A stretch of 64,000 nt of DNA. Source: Physcomitrium patens. Its lineage: Eukaryota; Streptophyta; Bryopsida; Funariales; Funariaceae. Shown here piece by piece: positions 12,001-25,474 of the stretch. The position numbers and the translations under genes were made by a program. Each line of letters starts with the position of its first letter. Position 1 is the first letter of the stretch. The stretch spans positions 10,393,194 through 10,457,193 of the forward strand of contig NC_037264.1 of assembly GCF_000002425.4 (NCBI RefSeq), in the 5' to 3' direction. The notes under the pieces were generated by a model. That model was not told the origin of the DNA. It saw only the letters and a list, made by a program, of their open reading frames with translations, and searched no databases.

Positions 12001-14642
12001 GATCTGGATTTACAACATTTTGATGCTGAAAAGTAGGTTCTCTGAGAAGTGGGTTTGTTTCGAATTTCTAGCTCGTTTTAACTGTTCCATCAGCAAGTGA
12101 TATAGATTATTGTGTTTGAGCTGGAAGTCCTATTCGTATTGTATTAGATGTCTGTTTCAAGTTCGAGGTTTTTCAGTGCATCACAATTAACAATGTAATG
12201 CCGATAATGGCGTGAGAAACACCTGTGTGGTTACGAGATTTTCACAATTTAATGCCGGTCCATTTTACCATGTTAATATATTGGTGCATACCTGGAGCAC
12301 AATGCATGTTAAACTCGTCACGCGTTTCACATAATTTGATGTTACCCGGACCTCTGCCTTCAGGTATATGGAACTGGTTAAGAAGTACGGACTTGAAATA
12401 TCACAACCAGGTTTAGAACCAGATCGAGGCTTAACGTGGGAAATGACTAAACGCCTTGGTAACAGCGATGTTCACAAGTAAGTAGTTGGCGCTCGTCTAT
12501 TATTGTGGTTTTTCTCGTGTTAAAGTTGCTAAAAATACTCCTTTCAGCATGTCTCGACAATTTTCTTACACTCATGGTCAAATAACAGTATACGTATTAA
12601 TTTGTACATAATCTAAGGCAACTCGTATTCCCGCAGTACTTGAAGACTTAAGTTAGTACTGTTGCAATGCGAGAGAAAAAAATAAAATAAAGGAAGCACT
12701 TGAATAAATTTCATAGTTTGCTTGCATAGGTTTTTGAACTTTCCTTTAACACTTTTACAAGAACATCTTGAGAGAAATGCAGTTTTTACACATATTACGT
12801 GAAATCTGAGGGTTTTACAGACTACTTCCTAGAACAATTACCCTCATGCATTGTTTCCTGCACAGGAATACTACGGAGAAAGCGGGGTGGTGCTCGGATC
12901 CCCAATTGCCTCCTTGTGCGGGGTAATACTTCATTAACACTCTGTTGATTCTGTTGATTCAGTTTTTTTAATTCTTTGCTGTAGAAATATAATTTAGACG
13001 TTAAATCATATTCGATCAGGGGTGAAGGTATTAGTCCGTTAATGAGGTCCTGCCAAGTATCATGTTTTTTTTAGTTGCCAGCTACGTTAGAATCATTTAG
13101 ACTTAAGAATCTGTATCATGATGTGTGTGCTGCATTATTTTGGGTCACCTAATTCCGCGCAACTGCAGATTTGTGGAGATTATGGCACCTGTTTTCTCAC
13201 GATCAGCCTGGAGATGTGTTTGGCATATGATACAGGTGTTGCCCCAAAAGTTCGATTGTGAAATGTCACGCATGAATATAATTTGAGTGAAAGGTGTATT
13301 GTTTTCAGAACCCTTTTGTGGAATGTAGATTTTGTTCCGTGCTTGCTGTCAGGAGTCTTCACTTGAAGGTTTATCGAGAAATACTACTAGCAATTTTTTC
13401 CTAAAGTGCCGGCGTAGAAAATTATTTACTGTACATGCAACTAGGCAACTAGTGTTGCTCACAATTTTGTGAATGTGGTGTGCTTACAGAATGACTTGAT
13501 CCATGGGTGGGGACTGGACATGGAGCTTAAGCGGTGTGCCCTGGTAAGTTTATACGAAGTTGAATTTCGTCAGTCGTAGGTGCAGAGCTTACATAACTTT
13601 CTAATTGCATCAACAAATGGACACAAGCTTCGGTGGACTTCTTTCTACTAGTTGAAGTATCACTCTGGTTGTTATTTTCTCAGTCTCTGTCTGAATTGTT
13701 GGATATCTCATCTACTGAATGGTTTGTCTTGATGATTTGCAGCCTGCACATGATAAAATTGGAGTTGTAGATGCTCAGTGGATCCGACATCGGGTTGTGC
13801 TATCTCTAAATAGCTCGGTTTGTGTTCCTCACAACCATTCACTCGTTCTATGATTCTTCCGAGATCGCAGTTCTAATGTCGAAATGCTATTCGTTATGGT
13901 TTATAGTAAAGCAATATTTTCTTGTTACTTGTCTACAATTTCAGTCGTGTGGCTGGTGTAAGATATGTTGTCCGGTTTTTCCTCCGTATGCCTAATGCAA
14001 AATGTGCCAAGCTTGTTCCGAAACAGTATTACTATCGGTATTGTAATTGGGTTCATCTGTATTTGTTTGTAATTTTTGGATTGACGAAATTCTGGTCTTG
14101 TCAGGGTGCTGAGGATCCTGCACTACCAAAATGGACATCAGTAACCTCGGTATGTTCCTTCGTATTGCCAAAAATACATAAGCAATGATGTCCTACCTTC
14201 TGTTTCACTACTGACGAAGTTATGCTCTTAGTGATGGGTTCTTGTGGTGCTGTATAAAAAAAACATTCCCTAGCACTGACATACTTTCAAAGCATCAAGA
14301 GTTTTTAGTACTGTTTTGTTTCTGTATCTACTCCATATCATGGTGTGAACAGTAATGAGTACGGATTCATGAACCTTCTTCAATGCGTTGAAAAACGTGG
14401 CTCAGAAAGAAACAGTTGAATTACAACACAGTTTAAACTGAAGCAACAATTGAATGTTGGAGAATTTTTCCCTCGCATGTCATTGATGAAGTTAGGTACT
14501 TTGTTTATGACATCATGTACTGGTTATGCTTCCATGGTTTTAGGTGCGAGATCGCTGTCGTTATGAGTGGGAAGAGTTTAAAAAGCGATTGAAACTGGCT
14601 GACGAAGAGGAGAAAGCGCGCCTTAGCAGAGCTGGAGTATGA
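9016..14642 (+). CDS. DUF707 family (PF05212) membrane-anchored protein
   Basis: Thirteen coding exons: 9016-9035, 10094-10190, 10835-10957, 11228-11311, 11521-11636, 11931-12032, 12364-12477, 12866-12922, 13169-13235, 13490-13543, 13743-13817, 14105-14149 and 14544-14642. Together they give 1053 nt (350 aa). All introns are GT-AG and the phases agree at every junction. Residues 11-13 are RRR, then a hydrophobic segment at about 20-38 suggests a type II signal anchor. The DUF707 domain spans about 46-342, with LPRGIV, KPKYLLTLTVG, LFHYDG, WDEFEWAKYAI, WWYAKRFLHPD, a DED triplet at 169-171, LEISQPGLEP, GWCSD, FVEIMAPVFS, and WGLDMEL. The family is often named lysine-ketoglutarate-reductase trans-splicing related. 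Its biochemical role is unproven; a Golgi glycosyltransferase-like role is only a guess from the type II topology and acidic motif. The donor after 13817 (GTTTGT) is weak. The 20-nt first exon fixes the start by phase. Confidence 0.9.
10494..10567. repeat. (TTG)n / poly-T / (TTTTC)n compound microsatellite
   Basis: Lies inside intron 2 of the DUF707 gene: a TTG run, then about 22 T, then TTTTC and TTTTTC units. A pyrimidine-only stretch of this kind is prone to slippage. Confidence 0.95.
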
Positions 14643-17600
14643 CAAACCTCCGTATAACACTTCAAGGTGGTGTGATCTTGATTAAACAACCGCAGGGGTC
14701 TGAGTCAGTGGCCTTTCACATGGGTTTCACTCCTGAAACAATGAGTGTTGTTACGTTTGGAGTGTCAGTAGATTGCTGGTTGTGAGCTAAAGAATGACGA
14801 TGATATGTTTTTCCACCTTAAGTTGCTCCCTCTGTTTCACTCGTACAGTTTTAAGTTAAAATGTTTTTCCATGCATTTGTTGTATACCCGTTGCCATGGA
14901 GAATGGTGAGGAACGGGTTTTGCCTCGTGCACATATTTCAGGTCCTCAACATGAAAATACTGTCATGTTCAAGGCATATGGCCTCCTTGGGTATTTATTT
15001 GACGTTTAATTCGGAAATGGTTATCTAGATTTATGAATTTTTGCCCTTACTTAACTTTTATTTTCCGCTTAGAAGTATGTATCCATTCATCAAATCATAA
15101 TGTTATCCAACAAATTACCAGTACGCATTAAGTGTTAATTTTGAAACTATTTTACACTATCCTAGTCATGCAAATGTTTCATCGTTCTTGAATGACCCAT
15201 GTTGATGAATGAAGCAGAAATCTGAGGAATGACAGGTTTTGCGATCTTGAGGGTTGAATATTGATATGAACATCTCATCTGAAGCCCAGCACAGCTATTC
15301 AAATGATCATGCACTACCAGTCCCACTTAAGATAATCATGCCGTGACAAATCTCTTGCTCATAAGGTTTGATTATCTACGGCTGTAACTTCTATTATTAA
15401 ATAACTTCATTTAAAGTTTTCCTCCGTTTGTATCTAGTTTCTTTTACTGTAATTTTTATGACTCTGAAACTTTGTGCTAACTTCTCTTAGGGTTGGAAAC
15501 TTTTGATTCAATTATTCACTCAATACTAATATTAAAAAAGTAAATTGAGTGTTTTTTTGGGATTTTACCACAGTTAATTATTGGAAGCATATAATGTGTG
15601 ATTTTCTATGAATAAATAGAATTCTAAGCATTCATCACTCACATATTTTTTTAATTTTGGGATTGTTCTTCTATGTACAGTCTCCATCACATTACGTCTG
15701 TTTCTTTCAGATCATGAACTTTTTGAAGTACATGATATGCGTATGTCTTGTACATTTGGTTGTAATTGATTTGTATATTCCTATTTAATTTCTTACTGTT
15801 CAAAAAAAATCTAAATCAGTTATGATATTTTTCTTAACCGTTATCCACCTAAAGGAAAGAAAATTTTCATGTTGTTGTTGTTGTTGTTGTTGTTTTTTTT
15901 TTTTTTTTCTTTTTTTTGACAAAATCCTAACTCATTTTAACAATTTTGATTCCACGAATAAATATTTCTTAATCAGCATGGCATAAACTTTATCTTTTCA
16001 TACAACAGTGCACCATGTGCACACAACTTTTGTTTCAAAACATCAAAAATTGTCATTTGTAAATCAAACAAGCTTATAGCAATATGAAAGCTAGTTGGTT
16101 TGGTCTTAGAATATTTTGGTGGTTTGCTATAGGTAGAAAAAATAATTGCTATTAAATAATCTATATATATTTCCAAGAATTATCAATGAAATCCTACATC
16201 CCTAATTTATGTTAACTCCTAATCTAATTTAATTAGTAAGATAAATTCTAAAATCTTAGCAAACTAGTGGAATCAAAAACTTTTCTCTCTTTCAAAACAA
16301 AAAAAAAAAGCTAAAATTATAAATTTCTCTCAAAATAAAAGGAGATGATTCTTCATAATAAAAGGAGAAAGAAACATTAAAAATGTCAATTTGTACTAAA
16401 AATAAAATAAAAAAATCGTGGATAAAATTTTAATAAAGAATAGAAGAGTTATTTAAAAAGAGTCTATATATAAACCATTAGAGGATACAACTTTCTACTA
16501 GAATACAAAAAAAAAAAAAAAAAAAAAAAAAAAAAGCATTATCTTTTATAAGATATAAAAGACAGCATGAGAAAAACAATCATAATAAAAGATAAAAAAT
16601 AATAATAATTGTGAGTTTAAAATATTATCTCTACTTCAAAAAACTCTTGCTAAGTGAGCTTGTTTAATTATACACTTGTTAAGTGTTCTAAGCTTTTACA
16701 ATCTTTCTTTAGTTTTGGATCTATTGTCTAGTCTTATGTTATTTTATTCAATATAATAATGTTTCAATGCCTTATCTACTTTTCATGTTTCTGTTATTTA
16801 ATATTTAGAATCAACAAAGTTGATTTTGGTTGTAAACTGAATACAAGTGTAGGTATATGATTTTCATTATAATATTTCATATTACATGCTTCTTAGGAAC
16901 TCCAAGATGAGGTCAAATATTAGGCATTGTGTATTTTTTGCCAAGTATTGAATGTTCTACACAATTGTACCCTTGAATTTAACAACATTCAATCATTTGT
17001 GTAGAAATATTTAAAATACCATCTAAAACCAAATGTATCAGATTAAATAGTAAATTGTATTGAGTTAATTTAAACATTGATTGCACAATCAACATCAATG
17101 TTAATATATCTATGAATTGTAGTCATATAATTCATGTTTGGAAGTCTATTGTCTAAACCTATGTCTACTTTAAACTTTAGTTTCTTTCAATTTTTATTAA
17201 TATAATATAATCTAAATTATAAAAAAAATTAAAAAATCTAAATATAATAAAATTTTGATATGCATTTGGTATTAAAAAAATTGACACATGTTATAATTTT
17301 GCAAAAAAATACTTTCGTTTAATATAAAAATGTTAAAAGATAGCAATAGATTAATAGAAAAAAAAGAAAAAAGAATAAAAAAAAAGAAAAAAGAAAATCA
17401 AAGGTCTTTAGATGTTTCATTGGTTGAAATGTATAGTTTTGCAAATGAAAAATATATCTAACAAACTACAATCTATAAGCATAAAATATAATTTTTTTCT
17501 AATTAAACACATGGCAATTTCTAATAATTATTACTGTGATTAAATATTACTATATTAACTATATTAAAACTTGATTTGTATCTTAATTTTACTCTTAATT

Positions 17601-18126
17601 TTTTTGATGTCTTATAGTTTTATCCATATATATATATATATATATATATATTTATCAGTCTTTATAATATTTTGTTTTTATTTTATTTTATTATATTTAA
17701 TCAAAAATAAAGCTAGTTATTAAAACCAAACATTCTTATTAGATGTGGTGTGAATTTAATATATACAATATTTTCTTTAATAATTAATCTTTAAAAAAAA
17801 TCTTAATAGTAAGTCAAAATTTTATAAATTAATTTTTTTTCTATTGTGTTTAAGTTTAAAATTTAAAATTTCTAATAATTTTTTGATTTTAAAAAAAAAT
17901 TGTTAATTAAAAAAAAATAATGAACAAAGGCCATATGGTTGGCAAGGTAATGTGGCTATATATGATTGAACAAGGAAATGTTATATGATGGCTATGGAAA
18001 AAGCAAGCAACTTAAAATGTAGAGCCTTGACTAAGATGATTTCTATTATATCTTTAGCGTACTTCTTTTGATGATTAATAATCTTTAATTATTGATATTT
18101 TTTTATACAAAAAATAATATTAACTT

Positions 18127-18163
<37 letters not shown>

Positions 18164-18313
18164 TTTTTTACGTATATAAAAAATTATTTTGATAATTAAA
18201 TTATAATTTATATTTATAGTATTCTAATAATTTTTTATATATTTCAAAAATCTTGTATTTTATAATATTTTTTACTTTTATAGAAACTTATTACTTAGAG
18301 TTCCAAGGTTATT
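14643..18313. other. 3' flank of the DUF707 gene, then AT-rich DNA without genes
   Basis: The first ~900 bases are probably 3' UTR and flank; AATAAA-like signals occur, for example near 15610. The rest is AT-rich with simple repeats: (TTG)n-poly-T at 15871-15918, poly-A at 16507-16535, AT runs at 17625-17653 and 18132-18160. No coding motif was recognised. Confidence 0.65.
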
Positions 18314-18706
18314 AGCAAGCACAAGATATGACCTTGCAAGACTAGATTCAATATAATAATAATAATAATAATAAAAAGATAGTTTATTACTCAATCAAAA
18401 AATTATATGATCTTTGGTCTAATACAAACTTGACTTGCAGTACTACTACGCAAAATTTACAATATACTGTGCTACTTCTTAATTATCTTTCAAGTACTTT
18501 TTCTTGGCCTTTAAGTATCCTTCTACATTATTATGTCTCCTATTAATTTTGACAACCTTGTATGGTACATTATCTCCTTATTAACCATTCTTTTGGCATT
18601 GTGTCATTGAGATACTTGGATATGTATCAACCATAGCAGATATAGGCTCTTTGAATGGGTAACATCTTCATAGTTAGATATGGATACTTTGGATAGATAA
18701 TATTTC
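18314..18706 (-). repeat. 3' LTR of the old gypsy element
   Basis: Aligned blocks shared with 25475-25870 include CCTTGCAAGA, TAAGCTACTTCTTAATTGTC-like, TTATCTCCT and GTAGTTGGATATAGATA-like segments in the same order and orientation. By eye roughly 70% of aligned bases agree. An (AAT)n run near 18352-18374 is private to this copy. Confidence 0.75.
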
Positions 18707-21165
18707 ACTCTCTAAGATATTTCACATTATATCCTCAAAATATTGGCAATGTAGGAAAATTTTGAGGTGTAGATTATGGATTTAGAAATAGTCCATATAA
18801 AGTGGTTTTTATCTATCGTATAATTTAAAAATTGCTTGAAAAAATCTACAATGCATACAAAAGTGCTTATATTGGATTTTTGATGCATGTTGTTAGTTAT
18901 CAAAAACCATATTGCATGTGGATTTTTTGCAAATCAAGCAATCCATCATTTTGATATTATTGAAAAATCTTTCTTTGAGGTGAAGATGTTTGGCAAAATG
19001 GTTCTATTGGACGTCCTTTATATCATATATATTATTGTCTAAATTACTACTATGTATATCATTATTATTAAGCTCATGCTTTGTGGCCAATTCTATAAGG
19101 TATATCTTGTGCGATACTATTAGTATCAATCAACAGCTATAGATAGTAAATACTTCAAAATTATGATCAAACTTACTATTAAAAATTTATGATCAAACTT
19201 AAAAATTGATTATGTCTATCAATGATATGGGAGATGAAATAGCACCTTTATTTGTTTGCTTGGAATGTGGAATTGTTGGAAGAGTTATAGGTACATCAAA
19301 TATTGTACATTCTTTTGTTATCACTCAATTGATTTGAATTAGGATGAATGTATCCTGATCTTGCTCATCTAGTAGAGGTAGATCCTTCCTATATTCTATC
19401 TTTATTCTCTATACTATGGTTTTGAGATATTCTTATAGTCTATTGAATGTAGATATTGATGTTACTTGAGCCTTTTCGAATACAATATTGAGAGCATGCA
19501 ATTTTTTCTTTCAAGTTTTGGCAATATTTTTCAAGGCCTCAAAAATACCATATTTCTATTGTGCCACATAAATTTTGTCTTGTAGTTATTATAGCTTGCA
19601 TTCTATAGTAGTATAATCAAATTTGAGTATTGCTAGTTTATCTTACTGCTAGCAAATCATGCAATCTTTTTTCTTGAGCTAAGACCATAGGCTTTTCATC
19701 TCATGTAGAATATTGCCTTTGTATGTCAATATGACATTGTGCAATTGGACTATATCTACGTTCAACTACTTGATTTGCAATTGTAAAATTGTATTGAACT
19801 TATAATACTTATAAATTATATCTTGAATATAGTCTTCACAACATTGTAACCTTGTGGTTACTTTATTAGCCACTACCACCAACTTACTTAATGTGTGGTC
19901 TAGGATTTTGTATTGCAATTTAGTTTTTCAAACTTCCACTTCTTAAGCAATTTTTTTTGAGCTATAATATTGTGAATTCATTATAATAGTATAGATATCA
20001 ATGTTGGTATTGAATCTCTTATGCTTGAGTTCTTCATTGTGAGTATCAATAATATATATATTGAAAGAAAGAAGTCAATAATAGTATAAGAATGTTGGTC
20101 TTTGTGGAGGTACTTTAATTCCTATGTGAAGGTGTTGTTAATAATTATGTTTCAATCAATTATTTTCTCATCTTTTGTTAAGGAATACATATCCACCATG
20201 ACATCTAAAATAATATTGATTTGCGTACAAAAAAATATTGATAATAATATGCCATAAAAATAAGTATATTCTTTGAGGTCGTATTTGAACTTTACAATAT
20301 GCATATTATATCTACCAGCTATTTAAGTTTAATTCCTAGCAATGTCATTGTCATTGAGATGTAGTTATTTACCTTTAGGTCCATAGCTTGTGACCTCTAA
20401 GAAATTAAAGCCAAACATCACCTCAAGATAATTTATGTTCTACGAGATTTCTTCGCCTTTGATTGTATCCAAGTACTAGTCATTTAAGGATTTATACTAT
20501 ATCATGCTTTGAAGAAACTGTTAATAGTACTTATTATTTATGGTAATAAAGAATTAGTAGTAATAATTTCTTAATATTTTATTATTGAATTACTTGTTGT
20601 CTTGCATGTTGATTCAAGTTTGGATCTTAGATGCGATAAAGAACTTTGCATAGGAATGAGATGTTATTATAAAGAAGAAAAAAAGTACTAAAAATATAAG
20701 CAAAAAATAAAAATACAAAGAGATGAGAAGGTGCAAACATGAAATCGCAAGATAAGTGTGTTTTGAGATGGCAAATTAGTGTCATAAGGTGTTTGTATAA
20801 GAAATCATATTAATATAAAGGTTCTTAAATATTATCATGATGCCTACTATTTTTATTGTTGATGAGACAAATTTCTTTATAATTATATTGTATTTAAATG
20901 ATAAGATGGTGATGTAGACGACCACATTATCAAAAGAATGTATTGGGTATAACTTAAAATTATGTTTGTATGATGATTTTGAATTGTCATTGTTCTTAAA
21001 AATCTAATTGACATCTTTTAAGAAGATAGCTTGTAGGCATATAGAGGTCAAGCTTACAAGCTTATATTAATATAGCTTATTTATATTTATAATAGTAGAA
21101 TGTGAATTGTAGTTGTCTTAACTGATCAATAGAATTATATTGTTAGACAATATGAGATAAATTCT
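18707..21165 (-). other. Internal region between integrase and 3' LTR, no clear product
   Basis: No open frame. On the minus strand, broken readings at 19440-19990 are rich in K/E/Q/L, as expected of coiled-coil matter. At about 20300-20480 the readings include EVMFGFNFLEVTSYGPKG. None could be tied to a known domain. It may be an extra ORF downstream of pol, or a separate insertion. Confidence 0.35.
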
Positions 21166-21770
21166 TTATGACTTATGCCATAATGTATCAAATTTGGCAT
21201 TACAAAGTTTTGGATCTTTGAAGCACCAAATGACTATGTCACTTCTATTGAACTTATGAGGTTTATATTTCTTTTGATAGGCAGTGGATATTTTTTTATT
21301 ATATCTAATTTTGGTCATAGCATAGTAACACAATTTTTCTATTCTTTTAAGATCTTTCACACGGAGTGTAAGTGCTTTAGTAGCTAAGTCTTGTAAAAGT
21401 ATAAGTATATTAAATGTAGGAATGATATATTTTATAGAAAGTAAGAATTGAATACCAAACACAAGTTCAAACAAGTGGTCTATTATGGTTTTATTAACTT
21501 TGTGATGGATTCAAAGATCAGTTGATAAATATTTATCTTAATTGGCCTTGTTTTTTTATATGAAATGAACTAACATATTTATAATAGCTTTGTTGGTAGA
21601 TTTGGCTAAGCCATTGTCTTAAGAATAATAGATTGTGGATATATAATGCTTCATGATGAATTTATCTATAAGTTGCTTGATTATTTCATTTATAAAATAT
21701 GTTCTTTGATTCAAGCTATGAAGAATATGAATCTTAAAGAAAGAAATCCTCAATACATTCTTGTGTCACC
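21166..21770 (-). pseudogene. Integrase C-terminal fragment of the old gypsy element
   Basis: The open part 21166-21474 reads MFELVFGIQFLLSIKYIIP, then a KALTLRVKDLKRIEKL...YQKKYKPHKFNRSDIVIW block and KLCNAKFDTLWHKS. This is the post-catalytic integrase region that precedes the GPY/F motif in plant gypsy elements. Upstream, a broken frame near 21640-21700 has NEIIKQLIDKF and STIYYS followed by NGLA, equivalent to the core segment ending at the catalytic glutamate, which is not preserved. Confidence 0.75.
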
Positions 21771-21808
21771 TAAGAGAATTAGGAAGTCATTCAAAGATGA
21801 TATAATAT

Positions 21809-22256
21809 TGAACTAGAATGGCTATTATGAAAAACAAGAAGAGAAGAAAGTCTTGAAACAAAACTAAGAACTAGAAAAGGTGTTGACAAGAGTGAAGAGG
21901 GCTTCATTCTTGCCTCTATATGTATTTTTAATTAGGAGCTATGTCGCGATGTCCTATAAGATCTCTAAAATGTATTGACTTTATAAGATACATATCTTAA
22001 CTTGTAAGGCAAGTTTTTTATATGTGCATCACATGGTTTGCTTGTTCCACAAATTACCAACATGTGGTTAACTTATTGACCAAGTTTCTAATCTACCAAT
22101 CAACTACAAATATATGTAAAATAAAAGTAGTAACTATAAAGCTTCTACAAAGCTTCTCTAGAAGATATTATAAAATTAATTTACTTTTATCTATTTTTAC
22201 GTACTTCTATCTAATCATATAGGTATTTACTAGAATACATATGTATATCCATGATA
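21809..22256 (-). repeat. Solo LTR of the chromovirus family, nested in the old element
   Basis: Collinear along its whole length with the LTR at 47224-47690. Shared blocks include AATGGCTATT, GACAAGAGTGAAGA, TAAGGCAAGTTTTT, AACATGTGGTTAACTTATTG-like and the TACTTTTA..TACTTCTATCTA end. No internal sequence of that family flanks it, so it is a solo LTR left by recombination. It lies between the integrase and RNase H matter of the host element. Confidence 0.8.
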
Positions 22257-23549
22257 TAAGATTATTTTAATTAAGCATTCAGATTAAATGATGATATTTT
22301 TATAAAAAAAATTGGTAGTCATCACGGTAGTATTAATTTTTAATGTACATGTCTTATATCATTTGGTGACATAATTGGTGGCCGCAAGTATACATTTATT
22401 CTTTTTTTGCATAAGAAATTTCATGGATCTAAAAAAGTTGAGCCTTCAATGCATAAATAGTGCAAGTAGAGATATGAGTCATAATAAAGCTTGTTCTATT
22501 TGTACAAATTTTGATTTTACTCTTTGATATAAATAGAACATTTATATCCTAAGTTTATATAGTTTACTATCAATATACATATATGGTAATGTACAATGTA
22601 AAAAATTAAGATAACACAATCTTGTGAATGTAGACAAGATATGTCTAGTAGTCAAATATTTAATAATATTATGCATCTAATTCTTTGCAAATAAAGTTAT
22701 ATCCACAACAACACTAAATAAGTATGGATCTAAAAATGATTTGTCAATAATTAAATTTGATATCATATTAGGAGTTCTTAAAAGATAATTCAAGATTAAA
22801 TTTTATATCTAAAAAATGTGAATAACTTCAAAGTCATATTCTATGAGCAATATTATCTATTGAACTATATATCTAATAATTATAGGTTAATTTACTAGCT
22901 AAAGTAATGCATGATAATTGGTAACAAATTGAAAATTTTTTTCAAGAAAATAATGCTTGTATTTTTTTACATCATAGACTAATGCCAAGGTCTTGTGTTC
23001 TATGGTCAAATAATTTTATTCTACCATATTTAACCTTTTATTTGTATATGATACAATTTGATAAATTTTTCTTATGTGATTCTACATAAATATTACTTTC
23101 ATCACAATATTAAATGTATTGATGTATATGCAAATGGAGAGTTATAAATTAGGTGCCATCAATATTGGATGATTTGTGAATACATGTTTGACTTCCTTAA
23201 AAGCTTTAGCAATTGCCTCATGCTAATGTAACTTGTATTTATACTCAAGTTTATTGAGTTTAAATATAGGTGAGATCAAGTGTGCCAAATTTCTTATGAA
23301 TATTTTATTGAATTAAGAAATCTCGAACATACTTTATATGGCTTTTTATTTTTGAGGTGTGAATATGATCTTTAATTATTTGATTTTTTTGAAGTCTAAT
23401 AACTTCTCCAAAGAATAAACAATATATCTAAATATGAGTCCAAAAAAGAATAAAAACATGAACTTGTCTATGTTGAGGTTGATATCATATTTTTAATATG
23501 CTTCAAAGATTTTTTGCAAATATTAAATGTATTTATTTTTAGGCTTGTA
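22257..23549 (-). pseudogene. Probable RNase H / RT connection remnants
   Basis: By position this should hold RNase H of the old minus-strand element (between RT at 23550-24020 and integrase at 21166-21770). The frames are too broken to point to catalytic residues, so the call rests on order alone. The N-terminal half of integrase was not found. Confidence 0.35.
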
Positions 23550-24020
23550 GATGCTTCTATCATTAAGGTATATTTGAAAGAATTTTTAGAGATATAGTTA
23601 AAACACAAATTCCATCATATGTTGGAATGTCATTAGTACATTTTTTGTACCAAACAATATTTATTTGACCTAGAATGGTCACCATTTTGCAACAAATGCT
23701 ATTTTATTTTTTGTCTTCCAATGCCATAGCTACTTGGTAGTATCTCAAGAAATAATTGATGAAGCTATAGATCTTATAGCCTACTACTTCATCAATGATT
23801 TTTTCTACATATGGGAGGAAGTAATGATCATTTTTGTAGCAACGTTTAATCTACAAAAATCTATAAAAATTTGTAGAGCTCTTGATTTTTGGAATGATTA
23901 CTATAGGTGACAACTAGGAGGCAAAATCCATGAGAAAAATAAATTTTGCTTATAGGAGTTTATGCAAATTTTGCTTCATGGTTTGCATGTAGTTGGGATT
24001 CATTTGATATTGCCTTTATT
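23550..24020 (-). pseudogene. Reverse transcriptase fragment of the old gypsy element
   Basis: Minus-strand broken frames read NDHYFLPYVEKIIDEVVGYK then IYSF and YYQVAMALEDKK. These correspond to the RT fingers/palm segment NRYPLPFVDQMLDRLAG...YSGYNQIPI of plant gypsy elements. The first catalytic Asp region (LD) is degraded. No F/YxDD box was found intact further downstream. Confidence 0.7.
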
Positions 24021-25474
24021 GAATTGAGATAGCATTTGCAACAAGAAAATGCTACTTCCAATATTTCTAGTATATGAGAAGCAAGATTCTTCTCTTGTTT
24101 CTATATGTACTTCAAGTTGGTGTTAGTTAATCCAAGTACTTATTGTAGCATACTTGGCTTCTATTATTGAGATTATTGATAAGTGTTGTTCTTTAATATT
24201 TGTGATGGTTATCCCTCTATAATACAAGTTCTGGTGATTTTGATACTTTGTCCATTATTATTATATATAAGTGTAATTATTGATTTGGTAATTACTCCCA
24301 CATTTAAAATACATGCTTGACTATAGGAATTTTTGCATTATAGATAGAATGTGTTGTATTGGATTTCTTCCTCTAATTCTATGGTTGCAGTACTTAGCTT
24401 TTCTCAAGTGACATTCAACCAATTATTTGGATTTGAAGGATTCCACCAATAATCTCTAAAATATATTTTGTGGCAATATTTACACATTGTTAATATTTCA
24501 CTTGAATTCATTTGTTTAAGTTTTCATACAATTAAAAATGTATATCCAATCTCAAGCGCAACTTTGAGTATTTCTTCTATGTTTTTGGATTGTATATATA
24601 TCATGTCTTATCTGATATTTAGTAATAAGCCCTCTTTGAACCATGAAGTCTAAATAGATTCACTAACAATAGTATTAAGTATTTCTAAGAAATTCATAAA
24701 TTGGTTTAAATAATCTTTTATTATCTTATGGTTGGCTTTCCTAATTTTTGAAAACTTCAATATAATGTTGTTATTGATTTTCATGCACCTGAATTATTTT
24801 ACAAAGCTTACTTCAAATTTCTCCTAAGTGGTCTTGATATGCCTACAAATAAATAATAAAAACCATATAATTACTAATTTTTATAACGTTATATCAAATT
24901 TATATTTCAATATTTTTAATGATATAATCTCATTAATCTTTACTATAAATGAATATGCTTTGATATATTCATTGAGATCACTTGTGCAATTGCAAAAAAA
25001 ATACTTTAAAATGGGTTGTCTCAAGTTGACTATGATTGCTTGAATTGAAATAGATGTCATTAGCAAATTTTTTTTATGGAGCCTAGTCATGGTTTTCTTG
25101 TATTTCTATACTTGATTGCTGAGTTTGAGGTATTTAGTACTTAAGTTATGAACTCTGGACTACTTGTCTAAAATCCTTATAATGTTGTGACATCTCTTGT
25201 AAAGTTGTTATTATATGATCTTCTATTACCCTGATATATTGTTGTAATCAACTTTGTAAGTCTCCAACTCCTTTACAATTAGTAGTAATTTTTTTCAAGT
25301 TCCACGTGCTCCTATCGACTAAGAAGAGATCTTCTCGTATCCCTTCTTGCTCCAATTTCTTTGTTCATTTTGTTAATAGATTTCATATTCAATTTCTTTT
25401 GAATCTCTTAAGGTTTTGTCACGCAATTTTCTTTAGCATAGTTAGTAATTTTTATTTGGGCTTTTGAAATTAGT

